A stretch of 64,000 bases of DNA from Clostridium sporogenes (GTDB lineage: Bacteria > Bacillota > Clostridia > Clostridiales > Clostridiaceae), in assembly GCF_001020205.1 (NCBI RefSeq), contig NZ_CP011663.1, positions 186,001 through 250,000 of the forward strand. Reading direction: 5' to 3'. The notes under the pieces are model-generated. The model saw only the letters and a program-made list of their open reading frames with translations, was not told where the DNA came from and made no database searches. The stretch's first letter is position 1, and each line of letters starts with the position of its first letter. This document shows positions 17,296-25,754 of the stretch, piece by piece. The position numbers were made by a program, and so were the translations under genes.

Positions 17296-18309
17296 ATGTC
17301 TTTACTTACAATATCCAAAGAAGAATATGGATTTAGTGAAGTTATATTAAATTGGTGTAAAGGTAGAGAAAAGTTCTTAAATGTTGTATCTATACCTTAT
17401 AATACTACAAATTTTTTTGTGGATTCTATTTTATATTTAATAAAAAATAGGAATAGTATTTTATATATAACAAATGAAGAGGAAAAAAGCATAGATATAA
17501 TACAAAATATAAAAAGAAAAAGTGATTTTAGACAATATTCTTATATAAGAAAGAGTAAATTAGATATAGCTTCAAACTTAAAAGTTACTAATTTTAATGT
17601 GGCATTTAATATGGACGAGAAATTTGATTTTATAATATATGACGATTTAAGTAGTTACGCAAATCATAATAAGGATAGTATAAAAGATTTAATTTTGTCT
17701 AAACTTACCAATGAAGGGAAATGTATAATGTATTCTATAGAAAGCTTATTTATAAATAGTAGAAGTATTTATATCCCCTTTAAAAAGGATAAAATGCCTA
17801 TAATAGAACCAAGAACATTATTAACTAGAATAAATATAAGTAGAGAAATTCCTTTTATTATTTATGATTACATGAAATGGTCATTTCAGTCTAAAAGGAA
17901 AGTTATTATATATACCCCTTCACATTTTATTAGTAAAAATTTATATGATTATTTTAAAAATTATATAAATAAAATTGATGTAAATGTAATACTAGATATG
18001 GAGTTAGATTCTAATAAAAGCTTAGTTAACTTTGAAAAGATGAAGGAAGGTATATTTATAACTAATTTATTTTATGATGGATTTTCAAAATTAAAGGATA
18101 CAGATTTGATAATTTATGGTTCAGATAAAAATAAATTTAATTATAAAGAATTAATATATTTATGTGGTACTGTAGGGAGAGGTGAATATGATTTTAAAGG
18201 TGAAATTATATTTCTAGCTAATACGGAAACTGTACATATGGAGAAAGCTAAAAATATAATAAGAGACTTTAATAAAGAAGCATGGGAACTAGGATTTTTA
18301 ACTATATAA
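17296..18309 (+). CDS. Degenerate ComFA-like protein without helicase P-loop
   Basis: This 337-residue protein overlaps comFC by 28 bases, the position ComFA holds in competence operons. The C-terminal part resembles the end of ComFA-type helicases: GIFITNLFYDGFSKLKDTD, a CGTVGRGEYDFKGEIIFL segment like the helicase motif VI region, and HMEKAKNIIRDFNKEAWELG. No GxGKT/S Walker A is visible, and motif II is reduced to IIYDDLSS near residue 113. It is also shorter than usual ComFA. It therefore probably cannot hydrolyse ATP as a helicase. The RBS is GAAGGTGA. Confidence 0.65.
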   Translation: MSLLTISKEEYGFSEVILNWCKGREKFLNVVSIPYNTTNFFVDSILYLIKNRNSILYITNEEEKSIDIIQNIKRKSDFRQYSYIRKSKLDIASNLKVTNFNVAFNMDEKFDFIIYDDLSSYANHNKDSIKDLILSKLTNEGKCIMYSIESLFINSRSIYIPFKKDKMPIIEPRTLLTRINISREIPFIIYDYMKWSFQSKRKVIIYTPSHFISKNLYDYFKNYINKIDVNVILDMELDSNKSLVNFEKMKEGIFITNLFYDGFSKLKDTDLIIYGSDKNKFNYKELIYLCGTVGRGEYDFKGEIIFLANTETVHMEKAKNIIRDFNKEAWELGFLTI

Positions 18310-18959
18310 AATATATTATGGAATGTATAGGAGAAGTAATATACCCCTATGAAAATAAATGTGTAATATGTGAAAAATATATAGAAGAAGATTTAATATG
18401 TAAAGAATGCCTTAACGCTATAAAGCATTGTAGTGACGTTAAAATTATTGAAAGTGGGCAAAAATGTTTTTCAGCATTCCCTACTTGTTATTATTCAGGT
18501 ATAATGATGGAGCTTATATTAAATTTAAAATATAAAGGTGATTTTAAAAGTGGAGAAGTAATAGCTAATTTAATGTGTAGAAAAGCAAAAGAAATTAATA
18601 TAAACACAGATATTATAACTTTTGTTCCATCCAGTAAAAAATCTTACAAAAAAAGAGGATATAATCAAAGTGAGTACTTAGCCAGGATTATAAGTAAAAG
18701 CATTAATATACCAATAGTCTATTGTTTAAAAAAGAACATAAATACAAAAGATCAAATAGGATTAAATGGAATTGAAAGATGGCTAAATGTTAAGGATAGT
18801 TTTAGGGTTTATAATGAAAAATGTGTAGAAAATAAAAGAATACTTTTAATTGATGATGTTTTAACCACAGGAGCTACCTCCTTTTATTGTGCTAACGAGT
18901 TAAAAAAGAGTGGAGCAAAAGAAATTTTTATATTGACTGCAGCAAAAAGTGATGTATAA
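18282..18959 (+). CDS. comFC: ComFC-family phosphoribosyltransferase-like protein
   Basis: This 225-residue protein has an N-terminal zinc-finger-like Cys cluster (CVICEKYIEEDLICKEC), a middle KKRGYNQSEYLA motif and a C-terminal PRPP-binding loop LLIDDVLTTGAT. These define ComF/GntX proteins, which act in DNA uptake in competent bacteria. The start is uncertain: ATG 18282 lies within the upstream gene behind a weak AAAGAAG, and ATG 18318 is the alternative. A promoter for the next RNA is embedded in its last codons. Confidence 0.9.
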   Translation: MGTRIFNYIKYIMECIGEVIYPYENKCVICEKYIEEDLICKECLNAIKHCSDVKIIESGQKCFSAFPTCYYSGIMMELILNLKYKGDFKSGEVIANLMCRKAKEININTDIITFVPSSKKSYKKRGYNQSEYLARIISKSINIPIVYCLKKNINTKDQIGLNGIERWLNVKDSFRVYNEKCVENKRILLIDDVLTTGATSFYCANELKKSGAKEIFILTAAKSDV

Positions 18960-18960
18960 T
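18933..18960 (+). promoter_or_regulatory. Sigma-A promoter of the raiA RNA, inside the end of comFC
   Basis: TTGACT at 18933-18938 and TATAAT at 18955-18960 are separated by 16 bp. The -10 box overlaps the comFC stop codon, and the predicted start falls at the 5' edge of the structured RNA. Confidence 0.75.
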
Positions 18961-18969
18961 TTAAATATA

Positions 18970-19188
18970 GTAAAATTAGGTTTGTGGTTGAAAGTCGATG
19001 CCAGTCGCAGGCAAAACGATCCACGTAAGTTAAATAAAAATATTTGATGAGCATGGTGCGGCTTAGAAGTAAGTCCTGCCGTTATTAAAAACGAGAGGGT
19101 TAGTAGTGAGAAGACGAACTCTGGGTAGCGAAAATTCCAGCAGGCGAGTGTGGGGTCAAAAACCAGGTCAACTAATTTTAACTAATTG
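18970..19188 (+). ncRNA. raiA-motif structured RNA
   Basis: About 220 bases are clearly richer in G and C than the surrounding AT-rich spacer and contain no ORF. They show many short complementary runs, with blocks such as GTTGAAAGTCGATGCCAGTC, GGTGCGGCTTAGAAGTAAGTC and GTAGTGAGAAGACGAACTC. The position directly upstream of hpf/raiA matches the raiA RNA class described in Firmicutes. I identify it from location, length and general appearance, not from a covariance-model match. Its own promoter and terminator suggest an independent transcript. Confidence 0.75.
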
Positions 19189-19189
19189 A

Positions 19190-19221
19190 GGCTTATAGTA
19201 TAACTATAGGTCTTATTTTTA
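19190..19221 (+). terminator. Terminator after the raiA RNA
   Basis: GGCTTATAGT and ACTATAGGTC pair over 10 bp (two G-U pairs) with a three-base loop, followed by TTATTTTTA. Confidence 0.8.
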
Positions 19222-19298
19222 TACTAATATCAAATAATTCATATTAGTAAAAAATTATTATAAATAACTTAATATTTTGTAAATTTAAAAAAATTCTA

Positions 19299-19327
19299 TT
19301 GAGTTTTTTAAAAAATAGTATTAAAAT
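19299..19327 (+). promoter_or_regulatory. Likely sigma-A promoter of hpf
   Basis: TTGAGT at 19299-19304 and TAAAAT at 19322-19327 have a 17-bp spacer, 58 bases before the hpf start. Confidence 0.6.
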
Positions 19328-19384
19328 ATAAATAACATAACAAGATTAAAAAACATAATCAAGAACAGAAAGAGGGGCTGAAGA

Positions 19385-19912
19385 ATGAAAATAACAGTAA
19401 TAGGCAAAAATATCGATATAACAAATGCTTTAAAGGAGACAGTTGAAAAGAAGCTGTCAAAGCTTGAAAGATTTTTCAACCCTGATGTAGTGGTAACAGC
19501 TACATTGAGTGTACACAAAAATAAGCAAACTATAGAAGTTACAATACCATTTCATGGAGTTATATTAAGAGGAGAAGAAACAACAGAGGATATGTATGCA
19601 TCTATAGACATGGTAATTGATAAATTGGAAAGACAAATAAGAAAACAAAAAACTAAACTTCAACGCAAAATTCATGATGGTTCATTAAGATTTCAATATA
19701 TACCAGATTATGAAAGTGGAGAAAATAAAGAGACTCAAATAGTAAAGACTAAAAAATTTGCCATGAAACCAATGTCTTCAGAAGAAGCGGTTTTACAAAT
19801 GGAGCTTTTAGGACATAATTTCTTTGTATATCAAAATGCTGATACAGAGGAAGTAAATGTTATATATAGAAGAAAAGATGGTAATTATGGTTTAATAGAA
19901 CCTGAATTTTAA
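19385..19912 (+). CDS. hpf: Ribosome hibernation promoting factor, long form
   Basis: This 175-residue protein starts with the RaiA/HPF domain (MKITVIGKNIDITNALKETV, then KLSKLERFF), followed by a linker and the C-terminal dimerisation domain (AVLQMELLGHNFFVYQNADT and VIYRRKDGNYGLIEPEF). The long form joins two 70S ribosomes into inactive 100S dimers during slow growth. It lies downstream of the raiA RNA and before secA, the common Firmicute order. The RBS is AAAGAGGGGCTG. A strong terminator follows. Confidence 0.97.
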   Translation: MKITVIGKNIDITNALKETVEKKLSKLERFFNPDVVVTATLSVHKNKQTIEVTIPFHGVILRGEETTEDMYASIDMVIDKLERQIRKQKTKLQRKIHDGSLRFQYIPDYESGENKETQIVKTKKFAMKPMSSEEAVLQMELLGHNFFVYQNADTEEVNVIYRRKDGNYGLIEPEF

Positions 19913-19948
19913 AATAATATATTAACATGTTAATATAAAGGACTAGTA

Positions 19949-19988
19949 AAAAGTAGACATATACAAGGGTATATGTCTACTTTTTTAT
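19949..19988 (+). terminator. Terminator after hpf
   Basis: AAAGTAGACATATAC and its complement form a long stem with a short loop and a T6 tail. Confidence 0.95.
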
Positions 19989-20066
19989 ATAGATAAAGTT
20001 TATAAACCTAGGGTTTACTATAATTAATTATTATTTACAAATTTACATAATTATTATTTTAAAAAG

Positions 20067-20095
20067 TTGAATGGAGTATAGTTAAATGATATAAT
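20067..20095 (+). promoter_or_regulatory. Sigma-A promoter of secA
   Basis: TTGAAT at 20067-20072 and TATAAT at 20090-20095 have a 17-bp spacer, about 50 bases before secA. Confidence 0.8.
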
Positions 20096-20144
20096 TTATA
20101 AAGTTAAGACCTATAAAATTTGATAAATAGTGAGGATGAATAGT

Positions 20145-22652
20145 ATGGGAATTTTAAATAAAATATTTGGTACGTATAGTGAAAGAGAACTTAGAAGAGT
20201 TAATCCTATAGTAAATAAAATAGAAGCTTTAGATGAAAAGATGAAATCCTTAAAAGATGAAGAATTCAAGTTAAAAACTGAGGAATTTAAAAATAGACTA
20301 GAAAAAGGGGAAAAACTAGATGATATTTTACCAGAAGCCTTTGCATTAGTTAGAGAGGCAGCACATAGAACTATAGGGCTTAAGCATTATAGAGAACAAC
20401 TAATTGGTGGTGTAGTATTACATCAAGGTAGAATTGGAGAAATGAAAACTGGTGAAGGTAAAACTTTAGTTGCTACATTACCAGCATATATAAATGCATT
20501 AACAGGAAAAGGGGTACATATAGTTACAGTTAATGATTATTTGGCAAAAAGAGATAGAGATTTAATGGCTCCAGTATATGAGTTTTTAGGTCTAAAAGTA
20601 GGAGTTATTTTACATAACTTAAATAATGAAGAAAGACAAGAAGCTTATGCTGCAGATATAACTTATGGAACAAATAGTGAATTTGGATTTGATTATTTAA
20701 GAGATAACATGGTAGTTTATAAAGAAGAAAGAGTCCAAAGAAAATTAAACTTTGCAATTGTGGATGAAGTGGACTCTATTTTAATAGATGAAGCTAGAAC
20801 TCCACTAATAATATCAGGTCAAGGGGAAAAGTCTACAGAATTTTATAAAGTTGCAGATTATTTTGCTAAATCTTTAATATCTGAAAAAGATTTTACAATA
20901 GATGAAAAAGCTAATTCAGCTATGCTTACAGATGATGGTGTTAATAAAGCAGAAAATTTCTTTAAAGTAGATAACTATGCTGATGCAGAAAATATGGAAA
21001 TACAACACCATGTAGTTCAAGCATTAAAAGCTAATTATGTAATGAAAAAAGATAAAGATTATATGATTAAAGATGGAGAGATTTTAATAGTTGATGAGTT
21101 TACAGGAAGAGCTATGGAAGGAAGAAGATATAGTGATGGTCTTCACCAAGCTATAGAAGCTAAAGAGGGTGTTAGAGTAGAAAGAGAATCTAAAACTTTA
21201 GCTACAATAACTTATCAAAACTATTTTAGAATGTATAATAAATTATCTGGTATGACAGGAACTGCTCAGACAGAAGAAAATGAGTTTAGAGAGATTTATG
21301 GATTAGATGTAATTGTAATACCTACACATGAACCTATAGCAAGAATAGATAATGCGGATGTAGTATATAAAACAGAAAAGGGTAAATTTAAAGCTATAGT
21401 TGATGAAATAGTAGAGAGACATGAAAAAGGTCAGCCAATGCTAGTAGGTACAGTAAGCATAGAAAAATCAGAAATGTTATCTTCTATGTTAAAGAAAAAA
21501 GGTGTGCCTCACCAAGTGTTAAATGCTAAATACCATGAAAAAGAAGCGGATATAATTTCTCATGCAGGGGAATATGGTATGGTTACAATAGCCACTAATA
21601 TGGCAGGTCGTGGTACAGATATAAAACTTACTAAAGAAGCTGAAGAAGCAGGCGGACTTATGATTATAGGTACAGAAAGACATGAGTCTAGAAGAATAGA
21701 CAATCAATTAAGAGGACGTTCTGGTCGTCAAGGGGATCCTGGTGAATCAAGATTTTTTGTATCTTTAGAAGATGATTTAATGAGAATATTTGGATCAGAA
21801 AGAATGCAAGGAATAGTTGATAAATTGGGACTTGGTGAAGATGAAGCTATAGAAAGTAAAATGGTAAGTTCAGCTATAGAAAGTGCTCAAAAGAAGGTAG
21901 AAGGAAATAACTTTGATATAAGAAAAACTTTATTACAATATGATGATGTAATAAATAAACAAAGAGAAATAATATACAAACAAAGAAGTGAAGTTTTAGA
22001 AGGAGAAGATTTAAAAAATCAAATAACAGATATGATGAAAGATGTAGTTTATACTGCAGTAAATTCTCATATTTCAGGAGTAGAAGAAGAATTTGAAACA
22101 GAACTTCAAAATCTTATTAACTATTTAGAAGATATATGCTTACCAAAGGGTGTAGTAAATGTAAAAGAAATAAGTAATTTATCAGATGAAGAAATAAAAG
22201 AAAAATTACTAGAAACAGTAGAAAATATATATAGTCATAAAGAAAAGGAAATTGGAGAAGAACAAATAAGAGAAATAGAAAGAGTAATATTACTTAGAGT
22301 AGTAGATACTAAATGGATGGATCATATAGATGATATGGACCACTTAAAACAAGGTATAGGACTAAGAGCATATAGACAACAAGATCCAGTTCAAGCATAT
22401 CAATTTGAAGGTAGTGAAATGTTTGAGGAAATGATCTATAACATTAAAGTAGATACAGTAAGATACTTATTCCATGTGGAAATAGAAAAAGCCCCTGAAA
22501 GAGAGAAAGTAGCAAAAGAAACATCAACTAATTATGATGAGGATTCAGTAAAAAAACAACCTATAAAAAAGGAAAATAGAATAGGTAGAAATGATCTATG
22601 TCCTTGTGGAAGTGGTAAAAAATATAAAAATTGTTGTGGTAGAATGGCATAA
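20145..22652 (+). CDS. secA: Preprotein translocase ATPase SecA
   Basis: This 835-residue motor drives Sec-dependent export through SecYEG. It shows Walker A EMKTGEGKT, the DEVDSILIDEARTPLIISG block, NMAGRGTDIKL and QLRGRSGRQGDPG, and ends with the zinc-binding CPCGSGKKYKNCCG tail used for SecB or lipid contacts. The frame opens at 20130, but TGAGGA at 20131-20136 best fits the ATG at 20145. It is followed by a terminator and then the family C palindrome. Confidence 0.99.
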   Translation: MGILNKIFGTYSERELRRVNPIVNKIEALDEKMKSLKDEEFKLKTEEFKNRLEKGEKLDDILPEAFALVREAAHRTIGLKHYREQLIGGVVLHQGRIGEMKTGEGKTLVATLPAYINALTGKGVHIVTVNDYLAKRDRDLMAPVYEFLGLKVGVILHNLNNEERQEAYAADITYGTNSEFGFDYLRDNMVVYKEERVQRKLNFAIVDEVDSILIDEARTPLIISGQGEKSTEFYKVADYFAKSLISEKDFTIDEKANSAMLTDDGVNKAENFFKVDNYADAENMEIQHHVVQALKANYVMKKDKDYMIKDGEILIVDEFTGRAMEGRRYSDGLHQAIEAKEGVRVERESKTLATITYQNYFRMYNKLSGMTGTAQTEENEFREIYGLDVIVIPTHEPIARIDNADVVYKTEKGKFKAIVDEIVERHEKGQPMLVGTVSIEKSEMLSSMLKKKGVPHQVLNAKYHEKEADIISHAGEYGMVTIATNMAGRGTDIKLTKEAEEAGGLMIIGTERHESRRIDNQLRGRSGRQGDPGESRFFVSLEDDLMRIFGSERMQGIVDKLGLGEDEAIESKMVSSAIESAQKKVEGNNFDIRKTLLQYDDVINKQREIIYKQRSEVLEGEDLKNQITDMMKDVVYTAVNSHISGVEEEFETELQNLINYLEDICLPKGVVNVKEISNLSDEEIKEKLLETVENIYSHKEKEIGEEQIREIERVILLRVVDTKWMDHIDDMDHLKQGIGLRAYRQQDPVQAYQFEGSEMFEEMIYNIKVDTVRYLFHVEIEKAPEREKVAKETSTNYDEDSVKKQPIKKENRIGRNDLCPCGSGKKYKNCCGRMA

Positions 22653-22666
22653 AAATATATTATAAT

Positions 22667-22702
22667 AAAACCGGAAACTTTTATTTAGTTTCTGGTTTTA
22701 TA
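22667..22702 (+). terminator. Terminator after secA
   Basis: AAAACCGGAAACT and AGTTTCTGGTTTT form a 13-bp stem with a seven-base loop; the downstream T run is short. Confidence 0.8.
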
Positions 22703-22709
22703 ACCTTTA

Positions 22710-22868
22710 AGGCACATTCAAATAAATAACAAGTCAGTATGACAGTATATTTTGCGTCATACTGCGTCAGCAGAACCCAACCATAGCACTACTAGCGACG
22801 GAACCTGCTTCCTTGGCTGACACAAAATATACTGTGATCTTTGACTTGTTATTTATTTTCATGTGCCT
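22710..22868. repeat. Family C long palindromic element
   Basis: About 159 bp has complementary ends: AGGCACATTC... at 22710 pairs with ...CATGTGCCT at 22868, with roughly 25 of 27 bases matching. Inside, CAGTATATTTTG pairs with CAAAATATACTG, and a GC-richer centre has GTCAGC/GCTGAC and AGCAG/CTGCT. The whole folds as one branched hairpin. It has no ORF and no second copy in this window. It ends 25 bases before prfB. Confidence 0.7.
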
Positions 22869-22892
22869 AAAGTAAATAATAGAGGTGATTGC

Positions 22893-24000
22893 ATGATATT
22901 AGAAATTCAAGAAATAATAAATAATTCCTATGACCTTAAAAATACAATAAAAGAAATCGGGGAGTCTCTTTGACATAGAAAAATTAAAAAATAGTATATC
23001 AGAGCTACAAAATAAAATGCAAAACCCAAATTTTGGGGATGATATAAAAGAGGCACAAAAAATAACTTCAGAAGAAAAGTATTTAAAAGACAAATTAATA
23101 AAATACAATGATTTGAAAAGTACTATAGAAGATATTATATCTCTTTGTGAAATGCTATCAGATGATGATGATGATATGGGAAAAGAAATATTATCAGAAT
23201 ATAAAAATATAAAAGAAGAAATAGATAGATTTAAGATAGAAACTTTACTATCTGGAGAGTATGATAGAAATAATGTAATAATGACTCTACATTCAGGAGT
23301 AGGAGGAACAGATGCACAGGATTGGACAGATATGTTATTTAGAATGTATACAAGATGGGCAGAAAAAGAAGGATTTACTATTAAAATTATGGATTTATTA
23401 GAGGCTGAAGATGCAGGTATAAAAAGTGTAACTTTAAAAATTACTGGAGAATTTGTGTATGGATATCTTAAAAGTGAAAAGGGAATACATAGATTAGTTA
23501 GAATATCTCCTTTTAATGCAAATGGTAAAAGACAAACTTCTTTTGCATCTATAGAGGTACTACCAGAATTAACAGATGATCAAGAAATAGAAATAAGAAG
23601 CGAGGATTTAAAGATAGATACCTATAGGGCTGGTGGTGCTGGTGGTCAACATGTTAATAAAACTGAATCTGCTGTAAGAATAACCCATATACCAACAGGA
23701 ATTATAGTGCAATGTCAAAATGAAAGAAGTCAGCATACAAATAAAGAAACAGCTATGAAGGTTTTAAAATCAAAATTAGTAGAATTAAAGGAAAGATCAC
23801 ATAAAGAAAAAATAGAAGATTTAACAGGAGAACTTAAAGATATGGGCTGGGGAAGTCAAATAAGATCCTATGTATTCCATCCTTATAATTTAGTAAAAGA
23901 TCATAGAACAGGAGCAGAAACTAGCAATGTAGACGCAGTAATGAATGGGGATATAAATATATTCATAACAGAGTATCTAAAAGGAAATTTTAAAAATTAA
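22893..24000 (+). CDS. prfB: Peptide chain release factor 2 with programmed +1 frameshift
   Basis: The first 26 codons start at ATG 22893 (RBS AGAGGTG) and end at CTT TGA (22968-22973). A GGGGAG internal Shine-Dalgarno element lies just upstream of CTTTGAC, the classic RF2 autoregulatory shift site. After skipping one base, the frame continues from GAC at 22972 to the stop at 23998-24000, for about 368 residues. The main frame has the RAGGAGGQHVNKTES motif that triggers peptide release. RF2 reads UGA and UAA; scarce RF2 lets the ribosome shift and make more. The coordinates span both frames. Confidence 0.97.
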
Positions 24001-24010
24001 GGATATATAA

Positions 24011-24262
24011 ATAGATTTAATTTTAACCCGTAAATATAAATAATAGATTCATAAGCAATTCATACAGCTAAGAAGTTCTAAATTTGACTCCATTAAAAAT
24101 TTTCTACCCGGTAGAGGCGACGTCTTGTCTTCACTACTGGCTCCTCACGTCCTGTGAGGAATTACGCAAATTTTTAATTCTGTCAAATTAAGAATTTCTA
24201 AGCTTAATCAAATGCTTATTATATATATTATTTTATATTTACTACATTAAAATTGAATCTAT
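24011..24262. repeat. Family A palindromic element, long copy A2
   Basis: A 252-bp element has ends ATAGATTTAATTTTAA (24011-24026) and TTAAAATTGAATCTAT (24247-24262), 15 of 16 complementary. Arms of about 80 bases are imperfectly self-complementary. The apex is a GC-rich core with CTACCCGGTAG and CCTCACGTCCTGTGAGG hairpins. The reverse complement of 36566-36817 matches it over the full 252 bp with about 17 differences counted by eye. It lies between convergent prfB and the M28 peptidase gene. No coding potential is seen. Confidence 0.88.
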
Positions 24263-24294
24263 TTTATTTTTTATATGAGATTGAAAGTAGAAAG

Positions 24295-25647
24295 TTATTT
24301 AAATCTTAGAACTCTTAGTTTATATCTTCTTTGTCTTTTTATAAATATAAAAAGTAAAACAAAAGATATAATTAGAAATTCTTTATAGTGGATATAAAAT
24401 AAATTTCCTCTAAAAGCGGAATTTATAATTTTTAGTGATGCTACATTGTAGCATCTTTTTATAGAATTTTTATTTATAAACTCTATTTTATCCTTAGGAG
24501 TATGAATTTTGGAAGTATCGTTATCGCAAAATGTTATAGCATTTACTCCCTTTTCTCTAAAAAAATAATGATCACTAGCATTTTCAAACATATAATTAAA
24601 ATTAATATTTTTAGAAGAACATAAAGTAGATAATTCTTTTATAAGAGGAGTATCAGCAGTATCTTTATCAGATCCCATTATACAAAGCGGAACACTTTCA
24701 CTACCTCCTATCATATCAAAATTTAATAATGTGGAATTTTTTACTTTGCTATAATATTTTTCTACAAAAGCCTTAGAGCCAAGGCAACCAAATTCTTCAG
24801 CATTAAAAGAAACAAATATAATATCTCTATCCGGTGTACCTAAAGATTTAATATATTTAACTAATTCTAGCATAAAGCTAGTACCAGAAGCATTATCTAA
24901 AGCACCACTATATATAGTCCCATTTAAATCCTCACCTAAATGATCGAAGTGGGAAGAAATTATAATAGGAGCATTATTAGGATTTGTTCCTTTTATATAT
25001 CCCACCACGTTATTAAGTTCAGTTTCTTTTATGGAATAGGGAATAAAACAAATTATTTTATAGTCTGATTTTATAAAATCTTTTAGTTCAGAAAAAACTT
25101 TTTTATTTGTGACAACATACATATTATAGGGTGCTTCTTTTACAAAAGAGCTTCTAAAATTAGAATTGTAATCATCTGTAGCATATATAAGGAAATTACC
25201 ATTATTATAATTTATATTCATAAAATCATTTTGGATAATTACATTTTTATTAGTAAAAGAAAAAGCATTTTCTCTAAAATTAAGCATATCTTCTTTGAAA
25301 TCTTTACCATAAGAATAATTTTTAATTAAGTTGCCTTGAGAATCTATTACTTTCAAGTAAGGATTACCTTGAATTTTGCTAGGATAAAAACATCCAAAAC
25401 TATGGAAATAGTTTTCTTCATAGGGAAGTAAATTATTATTTTTAAAATTATTTCTTATATATTCTGAAACTTGCCTATTTTCCATAGAGCCAGGAAGTCT
25501 TCCCTTAAACTCATTAGAGGATATTAAATTAATATTATTCAGTACAGAGTTTATATTAAATGATTTTATAAATAAAGCGGTTTGTATACTAAAACATAAA
25601 AAGGTTAAAATAATAGTTATATAAAATAACTTGGAAAAATTTCTCAT
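24295..25647 (-). CDS. Membrane-anchored M28-family metallopeptidase
   Basis: This 450-residue protein has an N-terminal membrane segment (about 8-28), an extracellular region and a C-terminal hydrophobic segment followed by a basic tail. The M28 di-zinc site is visible: SSHFDHLG (His233), GALDNASG (Asp251), NAEEFG (Glu284-285), NFDMIGG (Asp311) and SKIHTPKD (His382). It is probably an aminopeptidase acting outside the membrane; the substrate is unknown. The RBS is GGAGATAT before the ATG. It is a single gene transcribed toward prfB. Confidence 0.88.
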   Translation of the reverse strand: MRNFSKLFYITIILTFLCFSIQTALFIKSFNINSVLNNINLISSNEFKGRLPGSMENRQVSEYIRNNFKNNNLLPYEENYFHSFGCFYPSKIQGNPYLKVIDSQGNLIKNYSYGKDFKEDMLNFRENAFSFTNKNVIIQNDFMNINYNNGNFLIYATDDYNSNFRSSFVKEAPYNMYVVTNKKVFSELKDFIKSDYKIICFIPYSIKETELNNVVGYIKGTNPNNAPIIISSHFDHLGEDLNGTIYSGALDNASGTSFMLELVKYIKSLGTPDRDIIFVSFNAEEFGCLGSKAFVEKYYSKVKNSTLLNFDMIGGSESVPLCIMGSDKDTADTPLIKELSTLCSSKNINFNYMFENASDHYFFREKGVNAITFCDNDTSKIHTPKDKIEFINKNSIKRCYNVASLKIINSAFRGNLFYIHYKEFLIISFVLLFIFIKRQRRYKLRVLRFK

Positions 25648-25754
25648 AATATCTCCTATAAATTGTTTATAATTTAATTTATATTAATTTGCCAAAGGAT
25701 ATATAACTGGTATAATATATTTTTAGTGACTTTATTTAATATTTGGAGGTAAAA

